Counted from the first letter of the stretch, positions 28,137 to 38,133 are shown. The stretch: 64,000 nt of DNA from Xanthocytophaga agilis (GCF_030068605.1 NZ_JASJOU010000001.1:434001-498000); one strand, 5' to 3'. Made by a program: numbers and translations. Notes: a model not told the origin generated them from the sequence alone.

Positions 28137-29567
28137 ATGGCTTTTATATTTGATAACTACCATACAGAAGGTTTTTTTGATGAGATGTTTGAAGTAGATG
28201 GCAAGGTAAGACCCCACTATGAATATTTCAAACAACAGATTGAAAATTTGCCAAAAGGAGAACTGCTTCAACGTCAGCATGCTGCTGAGAGAACGCTGAT
28301 GCAAATGGGGATTACTTTCAATGTGTACCATAATGGAGAAGGTACCGAACGTATAATGCCTTTTGACATTGTGCCACGCATGATACGGGCTGATGAATGG
28401 GCTCGATTAGAGAGAGGGTTGAAGCAACGTATTACTGCATTGAATTTATTTTTAGATGATGTATATAATGATCAAAAAATTCTTAAAGATGGAATAGTAC
28501 CTCGTGAACTTGTAGAATCGTGTAAAGGCTATTTAAAGCCATGTGAAGGAATAAATCCTCCCAAAGGTGTGTGGTGCCATATTACAGGTACTGATCTGAT
28601 TCGTGGAGATGATGGTACATTTATGGTGCTTGAAGACAACCTAAGATGTCCATCTGGTGTGTCATATATGTTGGAAAATCGTGAAATTTCGAAGCATTCA
28701 TTCCCTGAAATTTTTGAAAGACTACGTGTACAACCTGTATCCAATTATCCAACACAATTATTGCAGATGCTGCAATACATCTCTAATAATCCCTCTCCGA
28801 CAGTAGTTGTACTAACTCCAGGACGTTACAATTCCGCTTATTTTGAACACTCATACCTGGCACAGCAAATGGGAGTAGAATTAGTGGAAAACAATGATCT
28901 TGTTGTCCATGATGGTTATGTGAAAATGCGTACTACCAAAGGTTTTCAGATTGTAGATGTGATTTACCGCCGTATTGACGATAGTTTTTTAGATCCGAAT
29001 GTATTTAATCCAGAATCATTACTGGGTATACCTGGAATATTTGAAGTATATAAAAAGGGTAGAGTTGCATTAGCCAATGCACCAGGGACAGGGGTGGCGG
29101 ATGATAAAGTAATCTATGCTTACGTTCCACGTATTATTAAGTATTATTTGAATGAAGACCCCATAATCCCTAACGTTCAGACATATATTTGTGGGGAAGA
29201 TAATGATATACAATATGTTCTGGAGAATATTGACAAATTAGTAGTGAAGGAAGCCAATGAAGCAGGAGGATATGGAATGTTGATTGGACCAAAATCAACA
29301 AAAGCCCAACAACGGTTGTTTCGGATGAAGATCAAACAGAACCCGCGTAACTATATTGCACAGCCGACTATATCTTTGTCTCGTGTACCTTCTATGGTTG
29401 AGAATCATTTTGAAGGCCGGCATGTAGATTTGAGACCTTATATTTTATATGGGGAAAATATTGAGGTGATTCCTGGTGGATTAACACGGGTTGCATTACG
29501 CAAAGGTTCGTTAGTTGTAAATTCCTCCCAGGGAGGTGGAAGCAAAGACACTTGGGTTTTGTACTAA
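28137..29567 (+). CDS. Circularly permuted ATP-grasp protein (Anbu cassette)
   Basis: A 476-residue circularly permuted ATP-grasp enzyme (COG2308 type). It has the family's N-terminal region (AAERTLMQMGITFNVYHNGE), DGTFMVLEDNLRCPSGVSYM, and the ATP-binding KLVVKEANEAGGYGMLIGP, with the metal-binding RHVDLRPYILY toward the C-terminus. Such proteins are predicted amide or peptide ligases. It is first of four genes on the plus strand, with alpha-E, Anbu and transglutaminase-like proteins following, which is a known conserved association. Reaction product unknown. Confidence 0.92.
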   Translation: MAFIFDNYHTEGFFDEMFEVDGKVRPHYEYFKQQIENLPKGELLQRQHAAERTLMQMGITFNVYHNGEGTERIMPFDIVPRMIRADEWARLERGLKQRITALNLFLDDVYNDQKILKDGIVPRELVESCKGYLKPCEGINPPKGVWCHITGTDLIRGDDGTFMVLEDNLRCPSGVSYMLENREISKHSFPEIFERLRVQPVSNYPTQLLQMLQYISNNPSPTVVVLTPGRYNSAYFEHSYLAQQMGVELVENNDLVVHDGYVKMRTTKGFQIVDVIYRRIDDSFLDPNVFNPESLLGIPGIFEVYKKGRVALANAPGTGVADDKVIYAYVPRIIKYYLNEDPIIPNVQTYICGEDNDIQYVLENIDKLVVKEANEAGGYGMLIGPKSTKAQQRLFRMKIKQNPRNYIAQPTISLSRVPSMVENHFEGRHVDLRPYILYGENIEVIPGGLTRVALRKGSLVVNSSQGGGSKDTWVLY

Positions 29568-29658
29568 TCATGTCAGTTTCCGTTACTAACCATGGGCTGG
29601 AATAGATAGTCCATAGTTGTTTTATCATCTATACATTTTTTAACTGTACTTCTAATCA

Positions 29659-30612
29659 ATGCTTTCAAGAGTCGCAAATTCTATCTACTGGATCAATCGT
29701 TATATTGAACGGGCTGAAAATTATGCCCGTTTTATAGATGTTAATTTTCATTTGATGTTTGATCTGCCACCGGAGATATCTGAGCAGTGGGCTCCTCTGG
29801 TTATAACAATGGCAGATGATAAGCTCTTTAAAGAATATTTTGATGTTCCTTCGCGTGATAATGTGTTGAGGTTTATGACATTTGATATGCGAAATCCCAA
29901 TTCGATCATATCTAACCTGTATAATGCAAGGGAAAATGCCCGTACCATTCGGGAGACATTGTCAAAGGAGATGTGGGAACATATCAATAAATCCTATTTG
30001 CGTGTAAAGGAGGCTTCTCATCACCAGATGGATTTGCTGGCATTGCAAGAGTTTTACAAAGAAATAAAGATGGGAAGCCAGCTGTTTTTTGGTATTGTAG
30101 ACTCTACTGTAACACGTGGTGAAGGTTGGCATTTCGGAAGAGCTGGGCGTTTTCTGGAAAGGGCTGACAAAATATCCCGTTTTGTAGATGTCAAGTATTT
30201 CATTTTGTTGCCAGATACAAATCTGGTAGGCTCTCCTTTAGATATTTTGCAATGGTCATCTGTGTTAAAATCTGCCAGTGCTTACAATATGTTTCGACAA
30301 CAATACAAAGAGATAACACCTGCAAATATTGTTGAGTTTCTGGTTTTGGATAAATTGTTTCCTCGTTCTGTTTTGCATTCGTTATTGTATGCAGAGAGTT
30401 CCTTACGGGAGATTTCTGGAACTCCTTCCAGTATGCGTTACAGTAATGAAGCTGAGAAGAAACTGAGTCGTTTGCGTTCTGAAATTGAGTTTACTTCTGT
30501 TGACGAAGTTTTTGATAAGGGACTCCATGAGTTTATTGATACATTTCAAATGAAAAACAATGAGGTAGGAGAGGAGATATTTAACACGTTTTTTGCTATT
30601 AAACCCATTTAA
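29659..30612 (+). CDS. Alpha-E domain protein (DUF403)
   Basis: A 317-residue all-helical protein of the alpha-E family (COG2307), starting MLSRVANSIYWINRYIERAE, the family's signature. The conserved arginine-glutamate helices recur later (NARENARTIRETLSKEMWE; GRFLERADKISRF). It has no known enzymatic activity and nearly always accompanies the permuted ATP-grasp protein, probably as partner or scaffold. The gene starts 91 bases after the ATP-grasp stop. Confidence 0.92.
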   Translation: MLSRVANSIYWINRYIERAENYARFIDVNFHLMFDLPPEISEQWAPLVITMADDKLFKEYFDVPSRDNVLRFMTFDMRNPNSIISNLYNARENARTIRETLSKEMWEHINKSYLRVKEASHHQMDLLALQEFYKEIKMGSQLFFGIVDSTVTRGEGWHFGRAGRFLERADKISRFVDVKYFILLPDTNLVGSPLDILQWSSVLKSASAYNMFRQQYKEITPANIVEFLVLDKLFPRSVLHSLLYAESSLREISGTPSSMRYSNEAEKKLSRLRSEIEFTSVDEVFDKGLHEFIDTFQMKNNEVGEEIFNTFFAIKPI

Positions 30613-30647
30613 AGGAAGTAATATAGTAATAACCACTTCTATTTTAG

Positions 30648-30655
30648 TAGTTTTG
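30648..30655 (+). promoter_or_regulatory. Candidate TAnnTTTG promoter for the Anbu gene
   Basis: TAGTTTTG matches the Bacteroidota -7 element exactly. Initiation a few bases beyond would fall at about 30662, so translation should begin at the ATG at 30715 rather than the TTG at 30664. No upstream TTG at the usual distance, so moderate support only. Confidence 0.4.
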
Positions 30656-30714
30656 ACAAGTAATTGTTTGAATATCAAACGTCTGGTACTAAGACAGATT
30701 TAATATTGAATTTT

Positions 30715-31455
30715 ATGACTTTTTGTTTAGGTATAAAGGTAGAATCTGGATTAGTAGCAATTGCTGATACTCGTTTAACATCAGGAGCTGAATATTCTAC
30801 AGGTAAAAAGGTCTCAGTACATCAGTTTGGCAAGCATTCTATGTTTATTATGACTTCTGGTCTCAGATCTGTACGAGATAAAGCTATCACCTATTTTGAT
30901 GAAGTAATTAAAGAACAGGATCGGAAATTTAATAGACTATATAAGGCAGTAAATGCTTTTGGAGAACAGGTAAAGCGTGTTGCGGGTGAAGATAAAGATT
31001 CATTATATCAATCTGGGTTGTATTTTAATTTACATGCTATTGTTGGTGGACAATTAGAAGATGATGATGAACATAGGCTATTTTTATTATATCCGGAAGG
31101 AAATTGGGTAGAAGTTGGACCTGGAACCCCATTTGTAATCATCGGGAATACCAATTATGGAAAACCATTATTACATAGACAATTGCGGTATGAAACTTCA
31201 ATGAGAGATGCTATGATGGTTGGCTTTCTTGCTTTTGATGCTACAAAAGTTAGTGTAAATGATGTAGATTATCCTCTGGATATTATTCTATACGAAAAAG
31301 GTAGCTTTCAGATAAAGGACTGCCGGCTTGAAAGAGAGGAATTAAAAGAAACATCAAAAACATGGAGCGAATTATTAAAACATGCAATAGGCCAGTTGCC
31401 AGACCAATGGGTAGATAGAGTTTTTGATATATGTGAACTACCCAAAGAAGAGTAA
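30715..31455 (+). CDS. Anbu proteasome-like protease
   Basis: A 246-residue Anbu (ancestral beta-subunit) protease of the Ntn-hydrolase fold. I chose the ATG at 30715 because it places Thr second (MTFCLGIKVESGLV), giving the catalytic N-terminal threonine after Met removal; an upstream in-frame TTG at 30664 would bury it. The following IADTRLTSG and KKVSVHQFGK supply the conserved Asp and Lys. Anbu forms open helical rings rather than closed proteasomes; its activity is poorly defined. It lies 102 bases after alpha-E and 67 before the transglutaminase-like gene. Confidence 0.88.
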   Translation: MTFCLGIKVESGLVAIADTRLTSGAEYSTGKKVSVHQFGKHSMFIMTSGLRSVRDKAITYFDEVIKEQDRKFNRLYKAVNAFGEQVKRVAGEDKDSLYQSGLYFNLHAIVGGQLEDDDEHRLFLLYPEGNWVEVGPGTPFVIIGNTNYGKPLLHRQLRYETSMRDAMMVGFLAFDATKVSVNDVDYPLDIILYEKGSFQIKDCRLEREELKETSKTWSELLKHAIGQLPDQWVDRVFDICELPKEE

Positions 31456-31522
31456 TTGCTGGCACCTGATTCAAGTGGCTATTCTTTTTTTGTTGATCCG
31501 AAATTCCTGAACTGATCCTCTC

Positions 31523-32365
31523 ATGCATTTTAAAGTTAACCACCAAACCTATTATACCTATTCAAAGATGGTTTACCTGGAGCCTCATATCTTATGTGTG
31601 CATCCTCCTACCTATCCTTATCAGGCAATTTTCAATTTTACCTTAAAAATAAATCCGGAGCCAGTTGTTTTCTCCCGGTCAAATGATATTGAAGGAAACT
31701 CTATTTATCTGGCTTGCTTTCAGGATCTGACAGATCATTTGTTGATTGAGACAGAGTTTGAGGTACAAACGCTTAGATCAAATCCCTTTGATTATGTATT
31801 ATACCCCTTTGAAACCTGTAACTTGCCTTTTCATTATCCCGTTGACCTTCATCCTTTGTTAAAACCTTATTTAAAGCCTGAAACCAGAAATTCTAAAATA
31901 GAAAATTTTGCACTGGAATGTGTGGGAAAATCTCAACAAAGCACTTTGCGTTTATTAATGTATTTGACTGAGATTATCAATCAGGAGTTTGTGTACGAAT
32001 ATAACGAATTTGGACCTCCACGTAGTTCTGATGAAACATTACGACTAAAAAAAGGTTCTTGTCGGGATCTGGCGATTCTGATGATTGATATTTGTCGTGT
32101 ATTAGGCATTGCCGCTCGATTTGCTAGTGGATATTATCTGGGTAATGGCACAGAAGAATCATATTTGCATGCATGGGTTGAAGTTTATCTTCCTGGAGCT
32201 GGATGGAGGGGATACGATCCTACAGAAGGCTTGGTTGTGGCTGATCAGCATATTTTGTTAGCTTCTTCCTCCTATCCCAATCTGATTGCTCCTGTTCAGG
32301 GAGTATTTCGTGGAGATGCCCGTTCCTTATTAAGGACTAAGGTTTCTATTCAACACCTCAGCTGA
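31523..32365 (+). CDS. Transglutaminase-like cysteine protease
   Basis: A 280-residue protein with an N-terminal bacterial transglutaminase-associated beta domain (about 1-150) and a papain-fold transglutaminase-like domain. The catalytic triad is visible: Cys in KKGSCRDLAILM, His in YLHAWVEVYLPG, Asp in GYDPTEG. No signal peptide is present, so it is presumably cytoplasmic. As fourth gene in the Anbu cassette it is expected to cleave or crosslink peptide-like bonds made by the ATP-grasp partner. Confidence 0.92.
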   Translation: MHFKVNHQTYYTYSKMVYLEPHILCVHPPTYPYQAIFNFTLKINPEPVVFSRSNDIEGNSIYLACFQDLTDHLLIETEFEVQTLRSNPFDYVLYPFETCNLPFHYPVDLHPLLKPYLKPETRNSKIENFALECVGKSQQSTLRLLMYLTEIINQEFVYEYNEFGPPRSSDETLRLKKGSCRDLAILMIDICRVLGIAARFASGYYLGNGTEESYLHAWVEVYLPGAGWRGYDPTEGLVVADQHILLASSSYPNLIAPVQGVFRGDARSLLRTKVSIQHLS

Positions 32366-32848
32366 ATGCAGTATAAATAAGCTTACATGTACTTAACCAC
32401 TCTTTCTCGTATTTGTTTCTCACTACGAAATAAAAGTTAGTATGTTTTTACCAAGTAGCATTTAGTTCTATTGTATATGTAATATATCTGTACAAGTAAA
32501 TGACCTAAGTATACTAATATTATTGTGTATATAGAGGTGATGATAATCTCTTTTCTTCCATACTTCCCAAAAAAATAATTTAAGGGTTACAAACTTGCCT
32601 GTTTAGAGAATAAAATATGATTTTATTTCTTTTATGTAAGAAATTTGTGATTTTTGCGATAATATGTTTTTTTGAAAGGAACTGCCTATATTTTATAAGG
32701 CAAGGACCCGGTTATCATGACAAAAAGCTATTTATAGGGAGTTTTCAATAAGTTGATTCTTGATTTAATTCTTTTACCCTCAGACTGAACTCTATTCAAA
32801 AGAATAAATGCTTTATTTGTTCTTTGATCTTTTATTATATTATTATAC
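32366..32848. other. Intergenic region, no gene seen
   Basis: A 483-base AT-rich gap between the transglutaminase-like gene and the OmpA-family gene, both on the plus strand. I see no open frame of note, no terminator-like hairpin, and no exact TAnnTTTG element close to the downstream start. Confidence 0.4.
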
Positions 32849-35173
32849 ATGAAAAATCAATACTCGCTCAAACTTACTTCACTGCTTTTTTTGCTTTCCT
32901 TTTTAGGTTTTCAGGCTTTTGCTCAAAGTGCAAAGTCACTGGTTAAGAAAGGCGATAAAGCTCTTGACAAAGAAAATTACCACAAAGCTTTAGAGTATTA
33001 CAAACAAGCTAATACAAGTAATGGAGAAAATGCTGATGCATACTTTGGGCTTGGTGTAACCAATCTGCTACTATTTAATAATAAAGAATCTCTTGATTAT
33101 TTGCGAAAAGCAAGAGAATTGGACCCTGATGTTGATAAGCATTATTACTATTGGTTGGGAAGGGCCTTTCATGCTAATCTGCAGTTTGATTCTGCGGTTG
33201 CTTCTTACCGAGTATATCTGAACGATGAAATTGGAAAAAACGATAGTCGTCAGGATGCTGTAAAGACTCTTATTCTTCAGGCTGAATTTGGAAAGACATA
33301 CCTTAGCAGTCCTGTTGATTATCAAATTGTCAACCTGGGTACTGAAGTTAATTCTGAATATTCAGAACATAGCCCTATGTTGACTAAGGATAAACAGACA
33401 TTGTATTTTACATCTCGTCGTCCTGCTAATCCTTCTGAAATAACTCCCCGTGGTGATGGATGGGAAAATATATATACTACCAGCGGAAAAGGTAGTCACT
33501 GGAGTGGTGCTTCTTTGTTAACCGGACAGGTAAATGAAAGAAAGACACATACGTCCAATGTTCAGCTATATGATAATGATGAGAAAATGCTGGTTTATAA
33601 GTCGTCAAAATTTGGATCATTGTATGAGTCTGTATTAAATGGAGGAACCTGGTCAAAACCTAAACCTTTTGCCAAGTTCACCAATACACAGAAATTTGAG
33701 CCAGACGGATTTGTCATTAAAGATGGTAGTGTGGTATACTTTGCATCAAGTCTGGATAACAAAAATGGTAATCTTGATTTATGGATTTCCCGTCGCAAAG
33801 AAGAAGATACAACAAAATGGAGTGAACCTGAACGTTTACCTAGTATAGTAAATACAGATGCTGATGAAGATGCTCCATTTCTGTCTGAGGATGGGTTAAC
33901 TTTATTTTTCTCCTCAAGAGGCCATGACAGTATGGGAGGGTATGATGTATATAAAACTACCTATGAGCCATTTACCCGTACATGGAGTAAACCAGTAAAT
34001 ATGGGATATCCAATAAATACTCCTGGAGATGATATCTATTTTATGACAGATAGCACAGGAAAAAATGGATATATTACCTCCAATCGTCAGGGGACTATGG
34101 GCCAGGAAGATATATATATGGTCAAAATGTATGATGATGTTGTAGTAAAAGGACAAGTTGTTATTAAAACTACAAAACGTCCTTTAGGTGATTATATTCT
34201 TAACTTTGATTCCCAACGAAAATTAGGTGTAAAAGGTAGTGCATTATCTGGTGCAGATGGTAACTATTCTTTGAAACTTCGTTCCGGACATACTTATACT
34301 GTAGAAGTAAGAAAACAAAATGGAGAAGTAGTATTGACAGATGATGTTGAGATTCCAATGGCAGAAGGTGAAGGTGCTGAAATAGTGAAAAATTTTGAGA
34401 TAGATATTCCTGATACCATTCGTACTGCTGCCGGCCAGCGTATTGTACTGCAGAATTTAAACCTTGTTCGTGTTAAATATGTAGAGACAGATTCTCTTCT
34501 TATCAACGGAGAAGTAAGAGATAATGCTGGTATCCTGGCAGGGGTTCTTGTGGAGATCAGAGAGGAAAGTAGTAACAAACCTTTCCTGTCGACAAAAACA
34601 GATGCTAATGGAGTATATCACTTCGGATTTATACCAGGAAAACAAACAAACTATGTAATTGAGATTACTCAGAAGAATTACTTCCCATATTTGGTTGTAT
34701 TAAATTATCCAAGTCCTGGCAATACGAATAAGTTTGTAACAGATCAGGATTTAACTTCTGTGGCATTGAATCAGGTGGATGTACGTTCTGTACTTACGTA
34801 TGCATTCCCTATTGATATCAAAGAAGGAGCAAAAGCTGTATTGGGTGGAGTTTACTTTGATTTTAATAGTGCTGACCTGCGACCTGAAAGTAACTTTGCC
34901 TTGGATAAGCTATATGAGTTTTTAAAGCGTAACCCACGAATTATCATGGAGATAGGTGGTCACACAGATAATTTAGGTACAGCATATGTGAATAAATTTT
35001 TATCTCAGAAACGTGCTCAGGCAGTAGTTAATTATCTGATTAAAAAAGGTATAGATAAGAAGCGCTTGACTGCTGTCGGCTATGGATTTACACAACCTAT
35101 CACTACAAACGATCACGAGTTGAATGGTCGGGATGTAAATCGTCGTGTAGAAGTGAAAATCCTGAGAAAATAA
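32849..35173 (+). CDS. OmpA-family protein with TPR, propeller and CarboxypepD-like domains (PorE-like)
   Basis: A 774-residue exported protein. A Sec signal (LTSLLFLLSFLGFQAFAQ) is followed by two to three TPRs (about 25-140), a PD40/WD40-type propeller with repeated TLYFTSRRP and LFFSSRGHDSMGGYD units (about 165-430), a CarboxypepD-regulatory-like beta-sandwich (NDNAGILAGVLVEIREE region, about 545-640), and a C-terminal OmpA peptidoglycan-binding domain (YFDFNSADLRPES ... IGGHTDN ... RRVEVKIL). This order is that of PorE, which links the type IX secretion system to peptidoglycan; many Bacteroidota have several such proteins, so I do not assign the name. Own terminator. Confidence 0.85.
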   Translation: MKNQYSLKLTSLLFLLSFLGFQAFAQSAKSLVKKGDKALDKENYHKALEYYKQANTSNGENADAYFGLGVTNLLLFNNKESLDYLRKARELDPDVDKHYYYWLGRAFHANLQFDSAVASYRVYLNDEIGKNDSRQDAVKTLILQAEFGKTYLSSPVDYQIVNLGTEVNSEYSEHSPMLTKDKQTLYFTSRRPANPSEITPRGDGWENIYTTSGKGSHWSGASLLTGQVNERKTHTSNVQLYDNDEKMLVYKSSKFGSLYESVLNGGTWSKPKPFAKFTNTQKFEPDGFVIKDGSVVYFASSLDNKNGNLDLWISRRKEEDTTKWSEPERLPSIVNTDADEDAPFLSEDGLTLFFSSRGHDSMGGYDVYKTTYEPFTRTWSKPVNMGYPINTPGDDIYFMTDSTGKNGYITSNRQGTMGQEDIYMVKMYDDVVVKGQVVIKTTKRPLGDYILNFDSQRKLGVKGSALSGADGNYSLKLRSGHTYTVEVRKQNGEVVLTDDVEIPMAEGEGAEIVKNFEIDIPDTIRTAAGQRIVLQNLNLVRVKYVETDSLLINGEVRDNAGILAGVLVEIREESSNKPFLSTKTDANGVYHFGFIPGKQTNYVIEITQKNYFPYLVVLNYPSPGNTNKFVTDQDLTSVALNQVDVRSVLTYAFPIDIKEGAKAVLGGVYFDFNSADLRPESNFALDKLYEFLKRNPRIIMEIGGHTDNLGTAYVNKFLSQKRAQAVVNYLIKKGIDKKRLTAVGYGFTQPITTNDHELNGRDVNRRVEVKILRK

Positions 35174-35192
35174 ATAATAGTATTGGACATTG

Positions 35193-35232
35193 AATAAAAG
35201 TACCACTCAAAAGGTGGTACTTTTATTTTTGC
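35193..35232 (+). terminator. Intrinsic terminator
   Basis: A 14-bp perfect stem (35193-35206 with 35214-35227), loop of seven, then TTTTTG, 20 bases after the PorE-like gene. Confidence 0.85.
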
Positions 35233-35282
35233 CAGTAATGTATTTTAGTGGTATACTTATAAATTGATTAATTGAAATTTTA

Positions 35283-35681
35283 ATGAAAGATTTATCATCT
35301 GAATTTGAGTTTGCTGCTGTACGTAGTAGCGGCCCGGGAGGACAGAATGTTAATAAAACTGCATCTAAGGTCGAGATTCGTTTTAATGTAGATAACTCCT
35401 CACTACTAACAGAGGTGGAAAAGCAGAAGATCAAAGAGAAGTTAGCCAATCATATTACCAATGATAGTGAGATCATTATTACGGCTCAGACAGATCGTAG
35501 TCAGCTAAAAAATAAAGAGACTGCTATTAAAAAGTTTTATAGACTTTTGGAGAAAGCTTTTGTGACTCCAAAGCCAAGAAAAGCTACCCAACCAAGTGCT
35601 GCATCTAAAGAAGTTCGTCGTGAAAAAAAGCGTCGCCAGGCAGATAAAAAAGCCCAGCGACAGAAAAGAGAATGGGAGTAA
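35283..35681 (+). CDS. arfB: Peptidyl-tRNA hydrolase ArfB (YaeJ)
   Basis: A 132-residue release-factor-like hydrolase. The catalytic GGQ loop is at RSSGPGGQNVNKTASKVE, and the C-terminal tail is long and basic (EVRREKKRRQADKKAQRQK), as ArfB needs to reach the empty mRNA channel of stalled ribosomes. The lack of an anticodon-mimicking domain excludes RF1/RF2. It is monocistronic, starting 51 bases after the preceding terminator, and convergent with the TPR gene. Confidence 0.93.
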   Translation: MKDLSSEFEFAAVRSSGPGGQNVNKTASKVEIRFNVDNSSLLTEVEKQKIKEKLANHITNDSEIIITAQTDRSQLKNKETAIKKFYRLLEKAFVTPKPRKATQPSAASKEVRREKKRRQADKKAQRQKREWE

Positions 35682-35696
35682 AAGGTATGTAACTAC

Positions 35697-36746
35697 TTAT
35701 TTTAAAGTTGGCCAGGTATAGTTTTTATTCCATGAATAGAAATCTTCAATTTCTTTGCCGTGTGAGCTGAGCCAGTCCTGAACTTCTTTACTTTGGTTAC
35801 TTGCTTGTATGATATACATGAATGTAGTGACCATTGATTTTTTTTGCATCTCTGCAAAATAAGGAACATAGTATTGCCAGTAAAAACCTGTTTTTTTATC
35901 CTGATTAGACCCTAGCATAGAGAAAAAAGTATCCAGCTGAAAATTAAGTTTTTCAAGACCTGTAAGTTGTTTTTCTTCAACTTTTACTTCGCTACCCATA
36001 GTACCTAGTATAAATTCTGCAGCAAAAAAATCATTTTCTTTGGGTTTATCGCTGGATAGGTTTTTGAGTGCATCTACTGTAATGGTTATTTTTCTATTTT
36101 CATTTGATGCCGGTGTTAGAATTTCCTGCAATATCTGCCAGTTTTGTGCTGCTCTTTTGCTTTCAGGTTCCAGAATCAGCATTCGCATCAAAGCCAGCAT
36201 GGCAGGGACTTTATTGGTTCTTAATAAGGTCCGGCCTATGATATTATGAGAGCCAGGATGGCTAGGTTCTAATACAATGGCTTTTTGAAAGTTTTCGAGT
36301 GCTTCTTCCTGTTTTTCTTGCTGAGCTAATGAAATTCCCTTATTAAAATACAGCAGATAATGATCTGGAAATTTTTTAATACCTTGATCATAGATCTTTA
36401 TGGCTTCTTTTCCTTTGTCTAATTGATCAAGCGTATTGCCATACAAAACATATGTGAGTTGAAGCGTTGACTCATTCTGGCAGATTTTGATCAGTTTTTT
36501 AGCTATTTCTATTGCTTCTTTGCTTCGATTAAGTGAAGATAAGGAAAACGCTTTTTCATATAGAGCTGTGTAATTATCGGGTTCTTCTGTTAATGCCGCA
36601 TCATACTTTTTAATAGCTTCTTCGTATCTTCCTTCATCATGTAAGGCAATCCCTTCTTTTAGAAATTGTGAGGCTTTCTGTGGATTCTGAGCTTTCAATG
36701 AAAAAATACTCAAAACAGATAAGAAAAGTATATAAGTATACTTCAT
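35697..36746 (-). CDS. Exported TPR-repeat protein
   Basis: A 349-residue periplasmic or outer-membrane-associated protein. I chose the ATG at 36746 because MKYTYILFLSVLSIFSLKAQ is a clean Sec signal; the 36 residues encoded upstream are basic and lack signal character. Mature residues 20-210 hold about five TPRs (EGRYEEAIKKYDAALTEEPD is the clearest); the last 140 residues form a non-repeat domain. TPR proteins of this kind bind partners rather than catalyse. It is divergent from waaA. Confidence 0.8.
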   Translation of the reverse strand: MKYTYILFLSVLSIFSLKAQNPQKASQFLKEGIALHDEGRYEEAIKKYDAALTEEPDNYTALYEKAFSLSSLNRSKEAIEIAKKLIKICQNESTLQLTYVLYGNTLDQLDKGKEAIKIYDQGIKKFPDHYLLYFNKGISLAQQEKQEEALENFQKAIVLEPSHPGSHNIIGRTLLRTNKVPAMLALMRMLILEPESKRAAQNWQILQEILTPASNENRKITITVDALKNLSSDKPKENDFFAAEFILGTMGSEVKVEEKQLTGLEKLNFQLDTFFSMLGSNQDKKTGFYWQYYVPYFAEMQKKSMVTTFMYIIQASNQSKEVQDWLSSHGKEIEDFYSWNKNYTWPTLK

Positions 36747-36856
36747 ATAGTATGCTTGATGTTTTTTACATGATGAAAAAGATGAGACTTTTCCATAAGC
36801 TATCTTTCTGTTTTTAGCTTTTAATTCTTCTGTAGATAAAGATTCAGAGAACATAG

Positions 36857-36864
36857 TATTTTTG
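36857..36864 (+). promoter_or_regulatory. TAnnTTTG promoter of waaA
   Basis: TATTTTTG is an exact -7 element. It overlaps a possible TTG start at 36862, so the true start of the downstream gene must be the ATG at 36892, leaving a leader of about 20 bases. Confidence 0.55.
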
Positions 36865-36891
36865 CAGGCTAATTTGACTTCTTATTCAGTT

Positions 36892-38133
36892 ATGATGCTT
36901 GTTTTCTATACTATAGGTATTTACTTAATGGGTGCACTTATCCGTATTGCTGCTTTGTGGAATAAGAAGGCTAGACAATGGGTAACGGGACGAAAAGACA
37001 TTTTTTCAAGTTTACATGCATCTTTTGATGAAAACATCTATCCTATAGCCTGGTTTCATTGTGCTTCGCTGGGAGAGTTTGAACAAGCCCGACCTGTAAT
37101 TGAAGGATTTCGAACTAAACATCCACACTATCGTATTTTATTAACCTTCTACTCACCCTCTGGATATGAAATACGAAAAAACTATGAGTATGCTGACTGG
37201 GTATTTTATCTTCCTTTAGACACAGGCAGTAATGCTAAACGATTTATTGAAACTGTCCGGCCTGCAATCGTATTCTTTGCAAAATATGAATTTTGGCATT
37301 ATTATCTAGCAGAGCTGCGGAATCAAGCTATTCCAACTATACTTTTCTCTGCAATATTTCGTCAGGATCAGGCATTTTTTAAATTTTATGGTCAGTTTTT
37401 CAGGAATATGCTTACATGCTTTACTCATATCTTTGTTCAGAACACAAGCTCGCTGGCTTTATTAAAAGATATTGATTTAGAAAATGTTTCAGTGGCAGGT
37501 GATACTCGCATTGATCGAGTAAGTAAAATTGCAGAAACGAAGAAAGATATTCCATTGGCTGCAACATTCAAAGCAGACCAGCCGTTGCTGATTGTGGGAA
37601 GCGCCTGGCAGGGTGATCTGGATCTTTTAACAGGCTATCTGAATCAATATACTAAGCCACTTAAGATACTAATAGCTCCACACGAGATAAAAGAGGAAAC
37701 TTTACAAAGTATTGAATCTGCCTTTACAAAAAAAACTATACGTTTATCAAAAGCTGTAGATAATTCTATTGCTACCTATGATGTTCTTTTAATTGATAGT
37801 ATTGGCCTTTTGTCTTCTTTGTATCAGTATGGAGATTTTGCGTTTATAGGTGGAGGATTCTATGATGGGATTCACAGCATACTAGAACCTGCTGTTTTTG
37901 GAATGCCGATCTTTTTTGGACCTAATTATAAGAAGTTTCAGGAAGCATTTGATTTGATTGAAGAAGGTGGTGCATTTTCTGTTAAGAACACAGCTGAGTT
38001 TATTCCTATTTTTGAAAAGCTGTATTCAGATGCTACCTTACGAAAAGAGGTAAGTGATAGAGTACAGATGTATATTCGAAAAAAATTAGGAGCAACAGAG
38101 AAAATTCTTAAAGAAATAGATTTACTGTATTGA
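36892..38133 (+). CDS. waaA: 3-deoxy-D-manno-octulosonic acid (Kdo) transferase
   Basis: A 413-residue Kdo transferase, which adds Kdo to lipid IVA at the inner membrane and is essential for lipopolysaccharide. It has an N-terminal anchor helix (MMLVFYTIGIYLMGALI), the GT-B N-domain motif WFHCASLGEFEQARPVIEG, and the donor-binding C-domain GGGFYDGIHSILEPAVFGMP with the catalytic-type glutamate. The start is ATG 36892, because an in-frame TTG at 36862 lies inside the promoter element. Length is typical of the family. Confidence 0.93.
   Translation: MMLVFYTIGIYLMGALIRIAALWNKKARQWVTGRKDIFSSLHASFDENIYPIAWFHCASLGEFEQARPVIEGFRTKHPHYRILLTFYSPSGYEIRKNYEYADWVFYLPLDTGSNAKRFIETVRPAIVFFAKYEFWHYYLAELRNQAIPTILFSAIFRQDQAFFKFYGQFFRNMLTCFTHIFVQNTSSLALLKDIDLENVSVAGDTRIDRVSKIAETKKDIPLAATFKADQPLLIVGSAWQGDLDLLTGYLNQYTKPLKILIAPHEIKEETLQSIESAFTKKTIRLSKAVDNSIATYDVLLIDSIGLLSSLYQYGDFAFIGGGFYDGIHSILEPAVFGMPIFFGPNYKKFQEAFDLIEEGGAFSVKNTAEFIPIFEKLYSDATLRKEVSDRVQMYIRKKLGATEKILKEIDLLY

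Noticed and set aside
32849-35173. Firm assignment to the type IX secretion component PorE
   Set aside because: The domain order fits, but Bacteroidota carry several proteins of this order and no other secretion gene is adjacent.
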